Made by a program: the position numbers and the translations under genes
Notes under the pieces: generated by a model
Told to the model about the DNA's origin: nothing
Database searches by the model: none
Seen by the model: the letters and a program-made list of their open reading frames with translations, nothing else
Shown: piece after piece, positions 10,997-22,079 of the stretch
Numbering within the stretch: the stretch's first letter is position 1
Layout: every line of letters begins with the position of its first letter
Assembly: GCF_019175285.1 (NCBI RefSeq)
Contig: NC_056529.1
Location: 18,766,775 to 18,830,774 of the forward strand
Direction of reading: 5' to 3'
Length of the DNA: 64,000 bases
Source: Sceloporus undulatus
Taxonomy: Eukaryota; Chordata; Lepidosauria; Squamata; Phrynosomatidae

Positions 10997-12489
10997 CAAG
11001 AGCCTGTGTCAGAGTACATTTATGGTCACTGGCACACTATGCAACTACGCTAGTGATTTGAAACAATGCACAGTGAGGCACCGCACAAGATATCCTATTG
11101 TGCAATATTTGCATTGGGACACCGTGTGCATCAAGATGCATTCTGTATCTGAACTCATACATTAGGACACATTGTACATCAAGACTCATTGTACATCAGG
11201 ACACAACAGTCATTCTGCTGGCTCCACTTGTGCAGTGGTCCCAATGATGTACCTACCTCATAATGACGTGGCTGTCCTCCTGGGAAGATGAGCATCAAAC
11301 AGTGAAATTCGACTTTATGTAATTGTAAGATGGTTTATGATGATGTAACCTCCTAACAGGATACCAGCTGCTGTTGTTGTTACTATTCTTATTCTTATTG
11401 AAAGACTTTTTGGGGGACATGAACCAAGAGCATATACAACAGTGTGATGGGGACATCCAAAGTCTTGAGCGTGCCATGGATGAAAGTATGAGCATGCCTG
11501 TAATGCCCTTGTTTTCATACCCAGGGGCACTGCCTGAGTTCCTAGCCCACTCCCTCTTTGCTTGTGGCTTCCCTTTGCCGTCTGTTTGCTGTGTTCATTT
11601 CCTCCACAATGGCCTCCTTTTTTTGTACTCCTTTCCAAGCCAAAAGGCTGTTCAGTTCTTTTGATTAAATATATGCCAGAAAAACAGAATTGCCCAATCT
11701 GTTACCATCGGCAGTTCGAAAGGAGCGTCAATGGCACACACACACGGACTAGCAGGCTGTGTGATGTGCCTCATGGTGTCTCATTGTTCATGCGTATGCG
11801 CATTGTCATTACTGTATGTTAGAGAGGAGATGCAGATAGAACTAGGATTCGGAAAGAGCAGCTGGAATCCTGATGATTGGCCCCAGCTAAACTCTATGGT
11901 CAACTCCCTCCAGAAGTCAGTAGGGTTCACTATCATCCATGGTTTCATATTTCCACCATAAATCCAGGAATGTATCCCTTATGGATATGTGGGTCATTCC
12001 TTAATCATAAACTACTACTTGATAGCGGGTCTGGCTACACTTACCCCAGTAAACCCACAAAACAACTCATCCAATGGTCCATATTAGGATCACCTTGAGA
12101 CCCAAGTGCCATATCCAGAGAGGGATCTTGGGAATGAAAAGGCAAGGTGAAAAACGGAGAGCGGTGTAAGTAAGCAAACAAGTCATTTATTCTCTTTTCT
12201 CCACTTTTTAAAATTCTTTCTCCATTATCTCAATAAATATTATGTAAAGAAAATTTGTCAGCTAGTGTGAAAGGTTTACAGTCTTTTCAAAGCACGCTGT
12301 ACTCTCTTTCCTTTTTCTTTGAAACCCCTACCCACCAATGCTATTGAAGTAATTTCTTCTACACTTCTCACTTGGATATAGATCTAACAGCTAAATGAGG
12401 TTTAAACATTTCTGCATATGGTGTTTTTGTGCCTATGGCTTTGGGGATGCAGATATGCATCTTTGAAAACTCCTTGATATGCTTGAGGC

Positions 12490-12800
12490 TCAATGTTCTT
12501 GAACAGGGGGAGGTACAGAAGACCTATGGGGACCTATTCCAACACATTTGATGCGGTAGATGGCCATAAAGGGCACCAGAATCACAAAGGCAGCTACACA
12601 GGACACATGGATAAAGTCGGCAAAAACCTGTTCTGCAGCTGTTGCCCTGTCCTGTGCCTTCAGAATGAGGACTCTGTTCTTGCCATTTGTCTATAGTTTA
12701 ATCAAGGTGATGTGAGAGTTGGCGGAGAATTTTGGGTGCATCCAGCCAAATGTTGCTGTTGTATGACCTTCAACAGGGTTGGGCAGGACAACTGGGCAGT
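12490..12800 (-). pseudogene. unidentified protein-like stretch, possible exon or decayed gene fragment
   Basis: Minus strand 12490-12690 is open and reads TNGKNRVLILKAQDRATAAE, then QVFADFIHVS, CVAAFVILVPFMAIYRIKCV and a Pro-rich end. That is a short extracellular-like piece followed by a hydrophobic segment. Immediately upstream, after one in-frame TAG, the same frame reads DCPVVLPNPVEGHTTATFGW and MHPKFSANSHITLIKL. Together the spacing (W..P.....N, then DRA) loosely recalls a HYR/Ig-like fold. CTATAG at the join could be a splice acceptor. I do not recognise the protein. It may be a retrocopy, a real exon with an intron boundary, or chance. An AATAAA on the minus strand lies near 12190. 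Confidence 0.25.
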
Positions 12801-13055
12801 CTGGAATTGATCAAGATGCCCAACTGCCAGCTAGCAGCAAAATGTCAAAATGTGGGAAGCCTTAAAACTTTCCTGCCAACTTTACAGTCTTGAACACACC
12901 TCTGTTTTCAGAAGCTAAACAGGACAGTGACAGCTGATGGCTCCTATGACAGTGGGGCAGTGAAGCCACTCTGCGGTGAATCCACTCTAGGATTTAAAGT
13001 CAACATAATTAGAAGTATCCAGGGTGCTGAACTTACTTGAACTATATATGGGGTG

Positions 13056-13400
13056 AAACATAGAATCATATCATATCATCATAGAGTTAGAAGAGACCAC
13101 AAGGGCCATCCAGTCCAACCCCATTCTGTCATGCAGGAACTCCCAATCAAATCATACCCGACAGATGGCCATCCAGCCTCTGTTTAAAGACCTCCAAGGA
13201 AGGAGACTCCACAACTCTCCAAGGGAGTGTATCCAACTGTTGAACAGCCCTTACAGCCAGGAAGTTCCTCCTAATGTTGAGGTGGAATCTCTTTTCCTGT
13301 AGCTTGCATCCATTGTTCCGTATTCTAGTCTCTGGAGCAGCAGAAAGTAAGCTTGTTCCCTCCTCAATGTGACATCCCTTCAGATAGTTAAACAGGACTA
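13056..13400 (-). mobile_element. CR1 LINE 3' end
   Basis: The plus strand shows ATCATAGAGTTAGAAGAGAC, GGGCCATCCAGTCCAACCCC, CCTCCAAGGAAGGAGACTCC and TTCCTCCTAATGTTGAGGTG, i.e. the well-known reverse complement of the CR1 C-terminus and 3' UTR with its ATTCTATGAT-type tail. 5' truncated. Confidence 0.9.
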
Positions 13401-13601
13401 AAGTGGTTTTTGGCCATTTTGAAGATGGAGCATTTAAATGATGCATGCCTCCAAAGTGGGAAGAAACCAGATTGAACTTGCGCTCCAGAACTAAAAACTG
13501 GAGCAAAAAGAAGGGATATTCTGACATAGTCAGGAAAATGCACATCTTCACAGCTGCATATAAATGCCCCAATGCAAAAACATTTCTGAAGGAGAGTACC
13601 A

Positions 13602-13619
13602 TCCTAACCCTAACCCTAA
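13602..13619. repeat. short interstitial telomere-like run
   Basis: CCTAACCCTAACCCTAAA, about 2.7 units of CCCTAA. Confidence 0.7.
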
Positions 13620-13802
13620 AGCCACATATAAAGGCACTGGTGCAGGTGCGCATTAAAAAAAGGATTGAGCCAGCGTACCCAAGTGGTCAGGGTGGCAATG
13701 CAAAAAAGTGAACCTGTGACACCGCCAATGGCTAGAAGTACAACATATACAACCCTGTTTTGAGCTGCTTGACAAGAAAGGAATAATGGGTAATCATAGT
13801 GA

Positions 13803-14040
13803 AATTTATTTATTTATTTATTTAGCACTTGGAGACTTTTTTTGCAAAAAAAATACATAACGAGTTTCTTGTGCAAAAGCATTGGGTTTGTGCAAAAAGG
13901 GGCTATGTTTCGCAGAAAAGTTGCGAATATTTTCGCCAGAACGTTTCACAATATAAGGATCATCCAAAAATGTGCAAAGATCTCTCAAAATCTCATCCTT
14001 TGGGGGGACGTCAATATACATGTTTTAGCATGTAGAATAA
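13803..14040. repeat. (TTTA)n followed by A/T-rich GCAAAAA-containing sequence
   Basis: A (ATTT)n run at 13806-13826 precedes about 200 bp with repeated TTTTTGCA/TGCAAAA words that stays open in several frames on both strands. It is unclassified. The 14040-14490 stretch up to the KCNG4 3' end shows nothing recognised. Confidence 0.4.
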
Positions 14041-14492
14041 AATAAAATGAAGGTTTACATTCTTACTCCTTCAGCACAATCCTCCCAACTGAAATTCCTC
14101 CACCTGAGTTTCTACCCACCTTTGCTGGTCCTTTGACCTTAGAGAAGCTTCCTGAGTAGCAATGTCATGCTTGGCTATTTTGTTTTTCAGTGTTATACCT
14201 GGGAAAAACAAAGAAACCTTCCATCTGACCTGTCCATGTCCCACAAACTCCTGCACAAGTACATGTGGCCCATGGATCATGTTGGCCCACCATTATCTCA
14301 TCTCCATGTATCTCTCCACCTGAACGCCAGGTTGGGGTAAGGGGCTACCAAGCATTGAACAGTATTGCTGGATCTCACCCTACATCTCCCAGATCATCCC
14401 TACTGTCACCAGCATTGATGAAGCATTGTTGGTTTCTTCTCAGCATTATGTTTAAGCTGTTGATTTCACCTGTGCAGACATTTCAGGGCTGT

Positions 14493-14498
14493 TTTATT
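14493..14498 (-). terminator. KCNG4: candidate KCNG4 polyadenylation signal AATAAA
   Basis: The minus strand has AATAAA about 135 nt after the TAA stop, within an AAAACAAAATAAAAC stretch. It is the first canonical signal downstream of the stop. Mammalian KCNG4 3' UTRs can be longer, so other sites may be used. Confidence 0.35.
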
Positions 14499-14630
14499 TT
14501 GTTTTGTTTTTGCAGAAGCAGTTGCATTGGATAATGGTGCATTGCAGGCCCCAGATTCTCTGTTTTGTGCATTACAGCATCCAGGGGTTTGTTCTGTTTT
14601 GATTCCCAATTTTGCAGCAGGAGACGTTTG

Positions 14631-15413
14631 TTATCCTTTGTAAATGTACTTGATGGGAGAGGCGTTTGGATCGGTAATGAAGCTTTCACTCTCGTTCAAG
14701 GTATCGCTTTCCCCAGACGTATTGGCATTTTTCATCCTCATTATCCGGGACTGCAGTCTCTCGTGCTCTTTCCGCAGCTCGGAGTAAGAGTGGGAGAAAG
14801 TGTGGAAGATGGAGGTGGCTGGGAAAGACATGATGAGGATCCCACTGAGAATGCTACTCAGGGCCACCATCTGGCCTGGGACGCTCCTGGGGACCATGTC
14901 TCCATACCCAACCGTCGTCATCGAGATGATGGCCCACCAATAGGAGGCAGGGATACTGGTGAACTCCAAAACTTTCCCGGATTCGTTTTCCGCAAGGTAG
15001 ACCAAGGGGGAAAAGAGGGTGACAGCCACACACAGGAAGAGCAAAAGCAAGCCAAACTCCCGTGCGGACCTGCGGACCGTGAGGCCCAAAGTCTGTAGTC
15101 CCAAGGAGTGCCTTGCTAGCCGCATGACATACAGTATCCTCAAGGCACGTAAGACCCGTAGCACCAAGCCCACCTTCTCAAGGTAAGAGTTCCCGCTGGG
15201 CCTTTTGTCCTCCTCGGTGGACTCCTCTTCCAGCACGATGAGAGAAGCGTAGTACGGGGAGATGGCCATGAAGTCGATAATGTTCAGGGGCCCTTTGAAG
15301 AACTGACACTTGCTTTTGGCTTGGATGAACCGGAGGCAGAACTCCAGGGAGAACCAAGCGACACAGATGGTCTCGATGATGAAGATGTAATAGCACTTTT
15401 GGGAACATTCACC
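14631..15413 (-). CDS. KCNG4: KCNG4 (Kv6.4) coding exon 2: S2-S6, pore, C-terminus
   Basis: Terminal coding exon, residues 249-508 plus TAA. The acceptor is a pyrimidine-rich CTTTTCTGCACCCAG just before GGT at 15413-15411, which joins exon 1 in phase 0 as ...EEDR|GECSQKC. Seen in order: S2 about 255-277, S3 about 289-310, S4 with regularly spaced arginines R334, R337, R340, R346 and R349 (RVLRALRILYVMRLAR), S5 about 367-390, pore with TTVGYGD at 414-420, S6 about 429-455. S6 carries PAT at 446-448 where conducting Kv channels have PVP, a hallmark of silent Kv subunits. EFTSIPASYWWAIISMTTVG is essentially the Kv6.4 sequence. The tail (about 460-508) is charged and Ser/Asn rich and ends SPIKYIYKG, unlike the human end. 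Total 508 residues, close to the family length. No stop or frameshift was seen, so the gene looks functional. Confidence 0.96.
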   Translation of the reverse strand, partial: GECSQKCYYIFIIETICVAWFSLEFCLRFIQAKSKCQFFKGPLNIIDFMAISPYYASLIVLEEESTEEDKRPSGNSYLEKVGLVLRVLRALRILYVMRLARHSLGLQTLGLTVRRSAREFGLLLLFLCVAVTLFSPLVYLAENESGKVLEFTSIPASYWWAIISMTTVGYGDMVPRSVPGQMVALSSILSGILIMSFPATSIFHTFSHSYSELRKEHERLQSRIMRMKNANTSGESDTLNESESFITDPNASPIKYIYKG

Positions 15414-16150
15414 CTGGGTGCAGAAAAGAGAGACGGGAGGGGAGCCAAAAATCAATGAAGGTTTACCAACAACCGTGAGAAAACTTCAGGAAAAGTACCT
15501 TGGAGGATGAAATGCATGACTTAATTAAACAGCTTTGATTAAACTCAACCTTGTTCTAGCAAGGAGAGGGGAAAATCTGCAGCCACTGTTTAAAAAATAA
15601 TATTTAATGGGTACTAGCTCATTATTATTCCACATCTGACATTCTGGCACTCCTCACGAATGGATTTCCATCACTTGAGGTAAAATGCATAACTGAGAAT
15701 AGCAATAATAACAATATAATCCCCTAAAGGAGTCCATGGCATTATAAAGAAACTAGAACCTGTTCTCTCAAAGGACCTTATATTGACTTGCAGAGAAGTC
15801 TTAGCAGGAAATGTGCTTTGCATGCAGAAGGCTTCACACTCCCTTCCTAATCTCTCCAGTTTTTAAATAAAGGATCATCAAGGAATGAATGAATTTTTAT
15901 ACTTTTTAAATTTTCTTTAAAAAGAAACATCACACCTTACCAAATTTTCAGACTAACGACATGAAACTGTGTACATGTAATGTTGGCGGTGCATAGGATA
16001 TTGTAATTTGAAGATATAGTTTTAATTTGCTGGTTTATGTCACGACCGTTGCCATTACATTCAGTGATACATGGGAAGCATGACTTAGGAATAACATTAG
16101 TACAAAAAACATGATGAAGGAATCTGCATGGTGTGGTATGGAAGGAGGTC

Positions 16151-16210
16151 AATGGGAAGTGTGTGACGCCAATGGGAAGTGTGTGACGCCAATGGGAAGT
16201 GTGCGACCGG
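16151..16210 (+). repeat. 20-bp minisatellite, three units
   Basis: AATGGGAAGTGTGTGACGCC occurs twice without mismatch at 16151-16190, followed by a third partial unit (AATGGGAAGTGTGCGAC) at 16191-16207, in the KCNG4 intron. Confidence 0.85.
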
Positions 16211-16513
16211 GTGACGCCAACCTTAGTGATGCCACTGCTGCCGTCCCTCCTTTCAAAAATGGTCCACCAGCATCCAAGAAGACCACAAACAGGGTCACAA
16301 GGCAACCATCTGGTGTTGATGCTGAAGGTTTCTGTTAGACTTTCCTCCTCCCTCTGAACAGAATGTCAGTTCCCAGGGTTCCCCGGGGAAGAGTCCCAAG
16401 GCTCCGACTGAATAATAAACACCATCTCATGAATCACCCTCCCACCAGCCACCTGCTACATTTGGATCTTCACATACCACTCTTTGGTGGGAAAAATGCC
16501 TGTGCATAAGAAA

Positions 16514-16519
16514 AAAGAG

Positions 16520-16557
<38 letters not shown>
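16514..16557. repeat. (TA)n(GA)n microsatellite
   Basis: Simple repeat seen directly. Confidence 0.85.
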
Positions 16558-16887
16558 ACCCTTCCACTGCATTATTCATTTCCTAGGTTATCAGGTCAAC
16601 AGCCTCCTGTGTGCTGTGAGACTCATCACTCCCAAAGCAAAGTTGCATCTTGCCAGCAAACTCTTTCAGATTTTCAGTGAACAATTAGTTAATATTCAGG
16701 ACATCCACAGGAAGAGAAAGGAAGGAAAGAAGCTCTCCAAACTGAAAACTGCTGATTTTTCTCTCTCCTGACCCATACTATTGAGCTGGGAAGAGTATAT
16801 CACTTTCCCCAAGCCCTAATGCTCCAACCCTTTTTGTCTCTCTGTCCATCAGTCTGTCATTTTATCCTTATTTCTTTATTTTATATA

Positions 16888-17412
16888 CAGGTTGAGTCTC
16901 CCTTATCTGAAATACATGGGACCAGAAGTGTTTTGAACCTTGGATATTTTTGGATTTTGGAGTGCCTGTATTTGCATATAAGTACATAATGAAATTTCTT
17001 GGAGATGGGACTCAAGTCTAAACAGCATAGTTTTTTGTGAGTTTTTCGGTCTTTCTCTGAAGATGCCAGCCACAGATGCTGGTGAAACATCAGGAATAAA
17101 CTCTTCTAGAACAGGGCCACATAGCCCCCCCAAAAATCACAAAAAGCTATAGATGCTGGCCATGAAAGCCTTCGACTTCACAGCTAAACACAACATTCAT
17201 TTATATGTCATATACACATTATGCGCACAACTTGAAGATAATTTTATAGAATGTTGTGAAATAATTTTGTGCATGAAACAACATTTGGGTACGCTGAGAC
17301 ATCAGAAAGCAAAAATGTCACTATCTCAGGCATGCATGAAAAAAGTTTTGGTTTTCAGAATATTTCAGCTTTCAAAATTCATGATATGGGTGACTGAATT
17401 TGTACTATCTTT
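16888..17412 (+). mobile_element. Tigger-like element, interrupted by a Penelope-like fragment
   Basis: Starts after TA with CAGGTTGAGTCTCCCTTATC, then GGGACCAGAAGTGTTTTG, GGATATTTTTGGATTTTGGA and, after the insertion, AAACAACATTTGGGTACG and CATCAGAAAGCAAAAATGTC. This matches the amniote Tigger-type 'CTCCCTTATCTGAAATGC' family. A minus-strand relative is at 24255-24614. Confidence 0.6.
17029..17181 (+). mobile_element. Penelope-like fragment nested in the Tigger-like element
   Basis: AGTTTTTTGTGAGTTTTTCG, CTGAAGA at 17057-17063, TGCCAGCCACAGATGCTGGT, GAAACATC, then GAATAAACTCTTCTAGAAC and an end in CTTCGACTTCACA. Flanks share CTAAACA, the residue of a target duplication in the host element. 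Confidence 0.6.
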
Positions 17413-17419
17413 CTCCCCA

Positions 17420-18650
17420 ATTTGGGATGTAAAGCTGTTTCCCTTAAAATTAGATTGCCTTAAGTAACAATGGCTTAAATCCTACTGTTTGTTGCAACCT
17501 GAGATGACCCATCGTAACCAACAGGGTTTACATCAGTGATTCAGAACTGCATCTTCTTGCATGCAAATTCGTTCAGATTTGCAGCGAACAATTAGTTAAT
17601 ATTCAGGACCGGCAAAAGGAAGGGAGGGGTGGAAATCCCTCTTCATGAACAAATCTACACATTAGGCTTGCAATAGCTGAGTTTATTAGAGAAAGAGACA
17701 AACAAGGGCTTCTCACTCAAAATGTATAAGCAATGAGAGCTGCAATGCAGAAAGGAAGGTGAGGGGAGAATTTGATTGTAATCAATCTACTGCAAAGATG
17801 GGCAGCAGGTGGCCTTTCAGATACTGTTGTACTTCAAGGCCTTGGGGGTGATGAATGATGGGGCTTGCAGTCCAACAATATATGAAGGGCTTCATGTTGC
17901 CCATCCCTGAGCCAAAGGATTTTAAAATGTGTTATTAAGAGGAACTCTGCAACCAAGAAGAGCTTTGAATTTTCATTCCAAGGCAGATTTTGGAGGGCGG
18001 GAGAAGGGAGCTGCCTTGAAATAGATAATTGTGCCCTGCTACAGATCTGCAGTCTCTCAAGAGATGAACCAATTCAGGTTTGGTTTCTTTGGAGTGAGAC
18101 TTATTTTGCCTTTTGGAGAGGTCCTAAACCGGCAAGGTGACTTCAGCCTTCAGGTCAGTAAAGTGACATCCAAAATCCATGAAACAGCAATACCTTTCTG
18201 CACTAAAATGTATAAAATACCCAATGCAAGCTTTTCAAAGATAAAATCTGAATTCCACCAGCAATGCAAAAGGTGCTTCTTCTGAAATCCCCTTGTGAGG
18301 TCACAGACCCATTTGTTAGGCAGAGAACATTGCACCTCTCAAGACAAGCCTCCATGCTTTTGCATTTGGAATACTTTAGGCCTTTTTTTTTTTTGGCAAA
18401 ACATGCCAAATGTAGTCCCATTTAAAAAAAATGTTTTACCTTCGTTGGAAGTAGAAACTCCAAATAGTAAAATCCCACTCCATCTTTAGGATCCCCTTTG
18501 TGCATTGCTAATGGAATTCAAATTTTATCTCCCGGACTTTGAGATGCTTTATTTCCAATACCACATAGCCTGAACCAGGAGGCATAGATATCCCTCCAAA
18601 AACAACAACAACACCTTGAGAAAATTCAAGCCTGTGCCTAACATTGTCAT
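17420..18650. other. unclassified intron sequence
   Basis: Nothing recognised. A T11 run is near 18380. Confidence 0.4.
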
Positions 18651-18679
18651 TCTATATTTTTTCCTCCTGTATGATTATT

Positions 18680-18785
18680 CAAACCTTTGCCTGATGAAGG
18701 AGCCAGTCGAGCTTTGAAAGTTTCCATCATGTATTACGTGCATTTTGGTTAACTGAATAAAGGTATCACTGTTTTGTGGATATTG
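18680..18785 (+). repeat. repeat family J (GAATAAAGGTATCACTG)
   Basis: CCTGATGAAGGAGCCAGTCG, CTTTGAAAG, ACGTGCATTTTGG and GAATAAAGGTATCACTG recur in minus orientation at about 25508-25625 and 32762-32850. Class unknown. Confidence 0.45.
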
Positions 18786-19838
18786 GATGTTACTGTACTA
18801 TAGCTACCCTTGAATATATGTCAACCTTCAGCTGTCTCTCAATCTTTTCTTTCTGGCTATTCCAATTTGCAAAGTGTTTTTCCCTACACACAGCCCTTTG
18901 AACTGGAAGGAGTATAAATGTTTCACTTTCCCCAAGCCCTAAAAGCTTATCTAGGTTGGGCATCTATCTTTCTGTCCATCTACCCATCTGTCATTCTATT
19001 CTTTCTTCTTCACTGCATATCCCATATTTCTCTCAGGTTTGGGAAACAAAGCTGTTTGCAGCATAATTAAAAGAGCTGTCCCTAAAAACAGAGGGGCTTG
19101 AATCCTAATTGTTAGTTGCAACCCCATGAAATCCACAGGGTTTACACCTGCGATTCAATAGGTTTACACAGTTGGGGCCACCAATCAATTATGCATGCTC
19201 ACATCCAAATGAAAGCATTTATAGTATTCAAGCCTCAGTGCAAACAATTCAGAAATGCTACATTAATAATAAACCAGGAGTAAAATATTAAAAAGGCTAG
19301 CACATCCATTTTATAACCTCTGGCCACAGTGGGCAGTCGTTTGCTAAAAGCGTGCCTGAATGGAAAGGCCTTTGCAAGCCAAGAGGAAGACAACACCGAG
19401 GGCAGTTGACCTCTTGCAAAAGAATTTCATAATCTGGGAGCAACCACCAAGAAGACTCATTCCTTATGTCTGCACCAACTGTATGTCTCAATGTGGTTTG
19501 ACCAAGAGAAATGGTTTCTCCTGCAGCTATGAAAACCTGAGGCAAGGCTTATATAGGAGAATATGATTTTTCAGACAATGCAATAGATCTCATGCTGGTG
19601 AGGTTTGCTCCCTGCTGCCTATCACCAAAGATAGCTTTCTATGTTCCTGAGATGCAACAGAGAAGTCTTCCCATCCATTCCCCATAGCACTCTGCCCCAC
19701 TGAAAGTGACTGGCAGACAGCCACCAACTTGCCATCATCACCAGAACTTGGGAAATGTTCCTTTTGTGGGCTACAACTGCCAGAACCTGCCAGCCAGCAA
19801 AGCCAAAAGTCAAGCTAGCTAGGGCATCCTTGCAGCTC

Positions 19839-20126
19839 TTCCACACTGCAGAAATAAACCAGCGTGACACCAATTTGACTGCCGTGGCAACATCCTTGTG
19901 GAATCCTGGGATTTGTAGTTTGATTTGTAGCCTGTCAATCTGCAAATCCCAGAATTCTGTAAGATAGAGTCATGGAAGTAAAAATGGTGTCACACTTTAG
20001 TTTTTTGTGGGTTTTTCAGGCTATGTGGACATAGCCCGAAAACCCCACAAAAAACTATGGATGCCGGCCATGAAAGCCTTCGACTTCACAGTGTCACACT
20101 TTATTTCTGTGGTTTGGATGCACCCC
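19839..20126. mobile_element. palindromic MITE, family A, split by a Penelope-like fragment
   Basis: Left CACACTGCAGAAATAAACCA and GTGACACCAATTTGACTGC, centre CCTGGGATTTGTAGTTTGAT, right GTGTCACACTTTATTTCTGT and GGATGCACCCC. The host continues on both sides of the insertion at 20000-20090. Confidence 0.7.
20000..20090. mobile_element. Penelope-like fragment with perfect 13-bp target duplication
   Basis: GTTTTTTGTGGGTTTTTCAG to AAAGCCTTCGACTTCACA, both arms of the palindrome collapsed together without the ribozyme core. GTGTCACACTTTA is duplicated exactly at 19987-19999 and 20091-20103. Confidence 0.7.
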
Positions 20127-20152
20127 TAGAGTTGTAGTATAATAATAATAAT

Positions 20153-20352
20153 GAGTTTTTTTCTGGGGTTTTCAGGCTATGTGGCCATGTTCTAGAAGAG
20201 TTTATTCCTGATGTTTTGCCAGCATCCGTGGCTGGCATCTTCAGAGAATGCTTCACAGATGCTGGCGAAACGTCAGGAATAAACTCTTCCAGAACATGGC
20301 CACATAGCCCACAAAAACTATGGATGTCGACCATGAAAGCCTTCAACTTCAC
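20153..20352. mobile_element. Penelope-like fragment, palindromic, in an (AAT)n tract
   Basis: Two inverted arms; the minus arm holds a complete CTGAAGA-TGCCAGCCACGGATGCTGGC core (around 20216-20252), the plus arm has GCTGGCGAAACGTCAGG. Flanked by AATAATAATAAT at 20141-20152 and 20353-20364, which is consistent with a 12-bp duplication but not proof because the tract is simple repeat. Confidence 0.6.
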
Positions 20353-20450
20353 AATAATAATAATAGTGATTTATATCCCATCTCTCCCAAAGGATCGAGG
20401 CGGGTCACAACCAAAATTACATAAATAAAAACAAGCTACATACATAATAA
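20353..20450 (-). mobile_element. LINE 3' tail, minus strand
   Basis: (AAT)n then TTTATATCCCATCTCTCCCA and GATCGAGGCGGGTCACAAC: the common squamate LINE 3' end (minus: GGCG..GATATAAAT then tail). Family not determined. Confidence 0.5.
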
Positions 20451-20929
20451 TTACATGACCCCCTTATGCCAAACAACTCCTCTCCTAGCCATCAGGACGG
20501 AGAGGTGCAAATGGCATTCTCCATCACTCAGAATATTTGTCCATTTCTTTCTCTCTCCATTGGGTGCTTTTCCTTGTGTGATGGCTTTTGACTATAACCA
20601 ATGAAGTTATGTTGCACATGCTTGTATGTTCATAGAGAAATGATACTTCAAAGTTAAAGCCTACTGACTGCTCAATAAAGGTGGATCAAAATGTTTGCCG
20701 GTGCTTTACCCATCGGTTGGTCGGGCTAAAATTTGCACCCTAGCCAGTCTTATTTTTAAATAAGTGATGGTGAAAATTTCTTACTTAGAAAAATCACAAC
20801 TCAGGGACATTTAGCTTCTGAGCCATCAAATCGCACACATACGCATACTATATACCTGCCATAGGGACTGCTAAATCATGCTTTCTGCATCACTGCCTTT
20901 TATTAGAATAATTGAGCCTGGCTCTGTTT

Positions 20930-21260
20930 AAATCAAGGCAGGACAAGGCGAGCATCTGAGAATGCAAAGCAATAATAAACTACCCCCCAATGGGTCATTT
21001 TGACACTTGAATATATGGCTGTAAGGCAGTGCTGTTTAACCGCAGAAGTTTCGGCGGGTAACCCTGCATTGCTTCTCTTTTTTGAATAATGAATTCAGAT
21101 GCGCTCGGGGAGAACACGAACATTTCTTTATGGATCAGCGGGAAGCTTTAGCTGCACAATGTTATTTAGCAGCAAAGGTTATGCAGCCGCAGGCTCCAAC
21201 GAATGCACAGCCCTGATCTTAAGGGGCATTAGCCAGCCTGCGAACTTGAGTTAGCGCGCT
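20930..21260. promoter_or_regulatory. candidate conserved non-coding island
   Basis: Repeat-free, balanced composition with several homeodomain-like TAAT/ATTAG words, AGCGCGCTTAAG and TTTAACCGCAGAAG. No coding frame. It looks unlike neighbouring repeat debris, but conservation cannot be tested here. Confidence 0.25.
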
Positions 21261-21869
21261 TAAGGGAAATGGCCTTTCCCATTGTGCAAGAAAATAAAAC
21301 TGGTTGAGCCATGGGCAATTGGGTATGAAGACTGCAGATCAATAGCTTCCATGTCAAAGGGGCACTGAATCCATTTGGGAGAACAGTCTGAACTTTAAAG
21401 GTGCTGAAATGTACCCTACCCATGGGTTCAAACCCCAGGATTGATGCATTGAACTGTGAAACAAAGCTAAAGCTATCACTTCCCTACTTGCATGAAACCT
21501 ACAGCCGCCACAAGTGCATATTATTTCAATAACATGTAAGAGGCTGTGCATTGTAGCGAGTTAGCATTGGTTGCTCTATTAGCGCAGCAGAATGTGGAAA
21601 AGTTACTTTTTGGACAACTCCCAGAGTCTCATCCATTGGCCATGCTGCGTGCTGAGGGGCATTCCTGGGAGCTGTCATTTTAAAAGCATGTTTTCTTGAA
21701 CTCAAGATAAGAAAGGCTGGCGCTCTAGTCCTCCCTTATTCCATTAAACTTGATGAGTGCTCTTAGGCTAGTCAAGGTTTCTCCAGTTGGTTGCCATTTA
21801 TTTATTTTATTTATGGGAGTTATATGCCTCCTTTCAGACCTCACTGTCAGTGAAATGATGAATGCTGAC

Positions 21870-22069
21870 AGGTTTTATATTGTATATTCTATAAACCCAT
21901 CACCCATCTCTGCTTATTTTAATTAGTTATTTTAATTAGTATTATGTTTAATGGCTGTTTTGTTGGGGAGAGTGGATTGGGAAACTATGTACCTGTACTG
22001 TATTGTATGGAATTTTAATTGCAAGCCGCTTCGGTTGTCCTTGTGCCAGAGAAGCAGGCTATAAATGAA
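21870..22069 (+). mobile_element. LINE 3' end leading into an SSR
   Basis: TTTTAATTGCAAGCCGCTTC followed by GGTTGTCCTTGTGCCAGAGA and GGCTATAAATGAA is a typical squamate LINE 3' terminus; the expected triplet tail continues across the gap as (GAT)n. Confidence 0.5.
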
Positions 22070-22079
22070 NNNNNNNNNN
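22070..22079. other. assembly gap (10 N)
   Basis: Ten consecutive N between a LINE tail and a (GAT)n array. Its true size may differ. Confidence 0.99.

Noticed and set aside
13147-13653. 168-codon minus-strand open frame
   Set aside because: It runs through a CR1 LINE 3' end and adjoining sequence; no host gene family is recognisable.
14565-15098. 177-codon open frame on the plus strand
   Set aside because: It is the antisense of KCNG4 exon 2, whose minus-strand reading is unmistakable.
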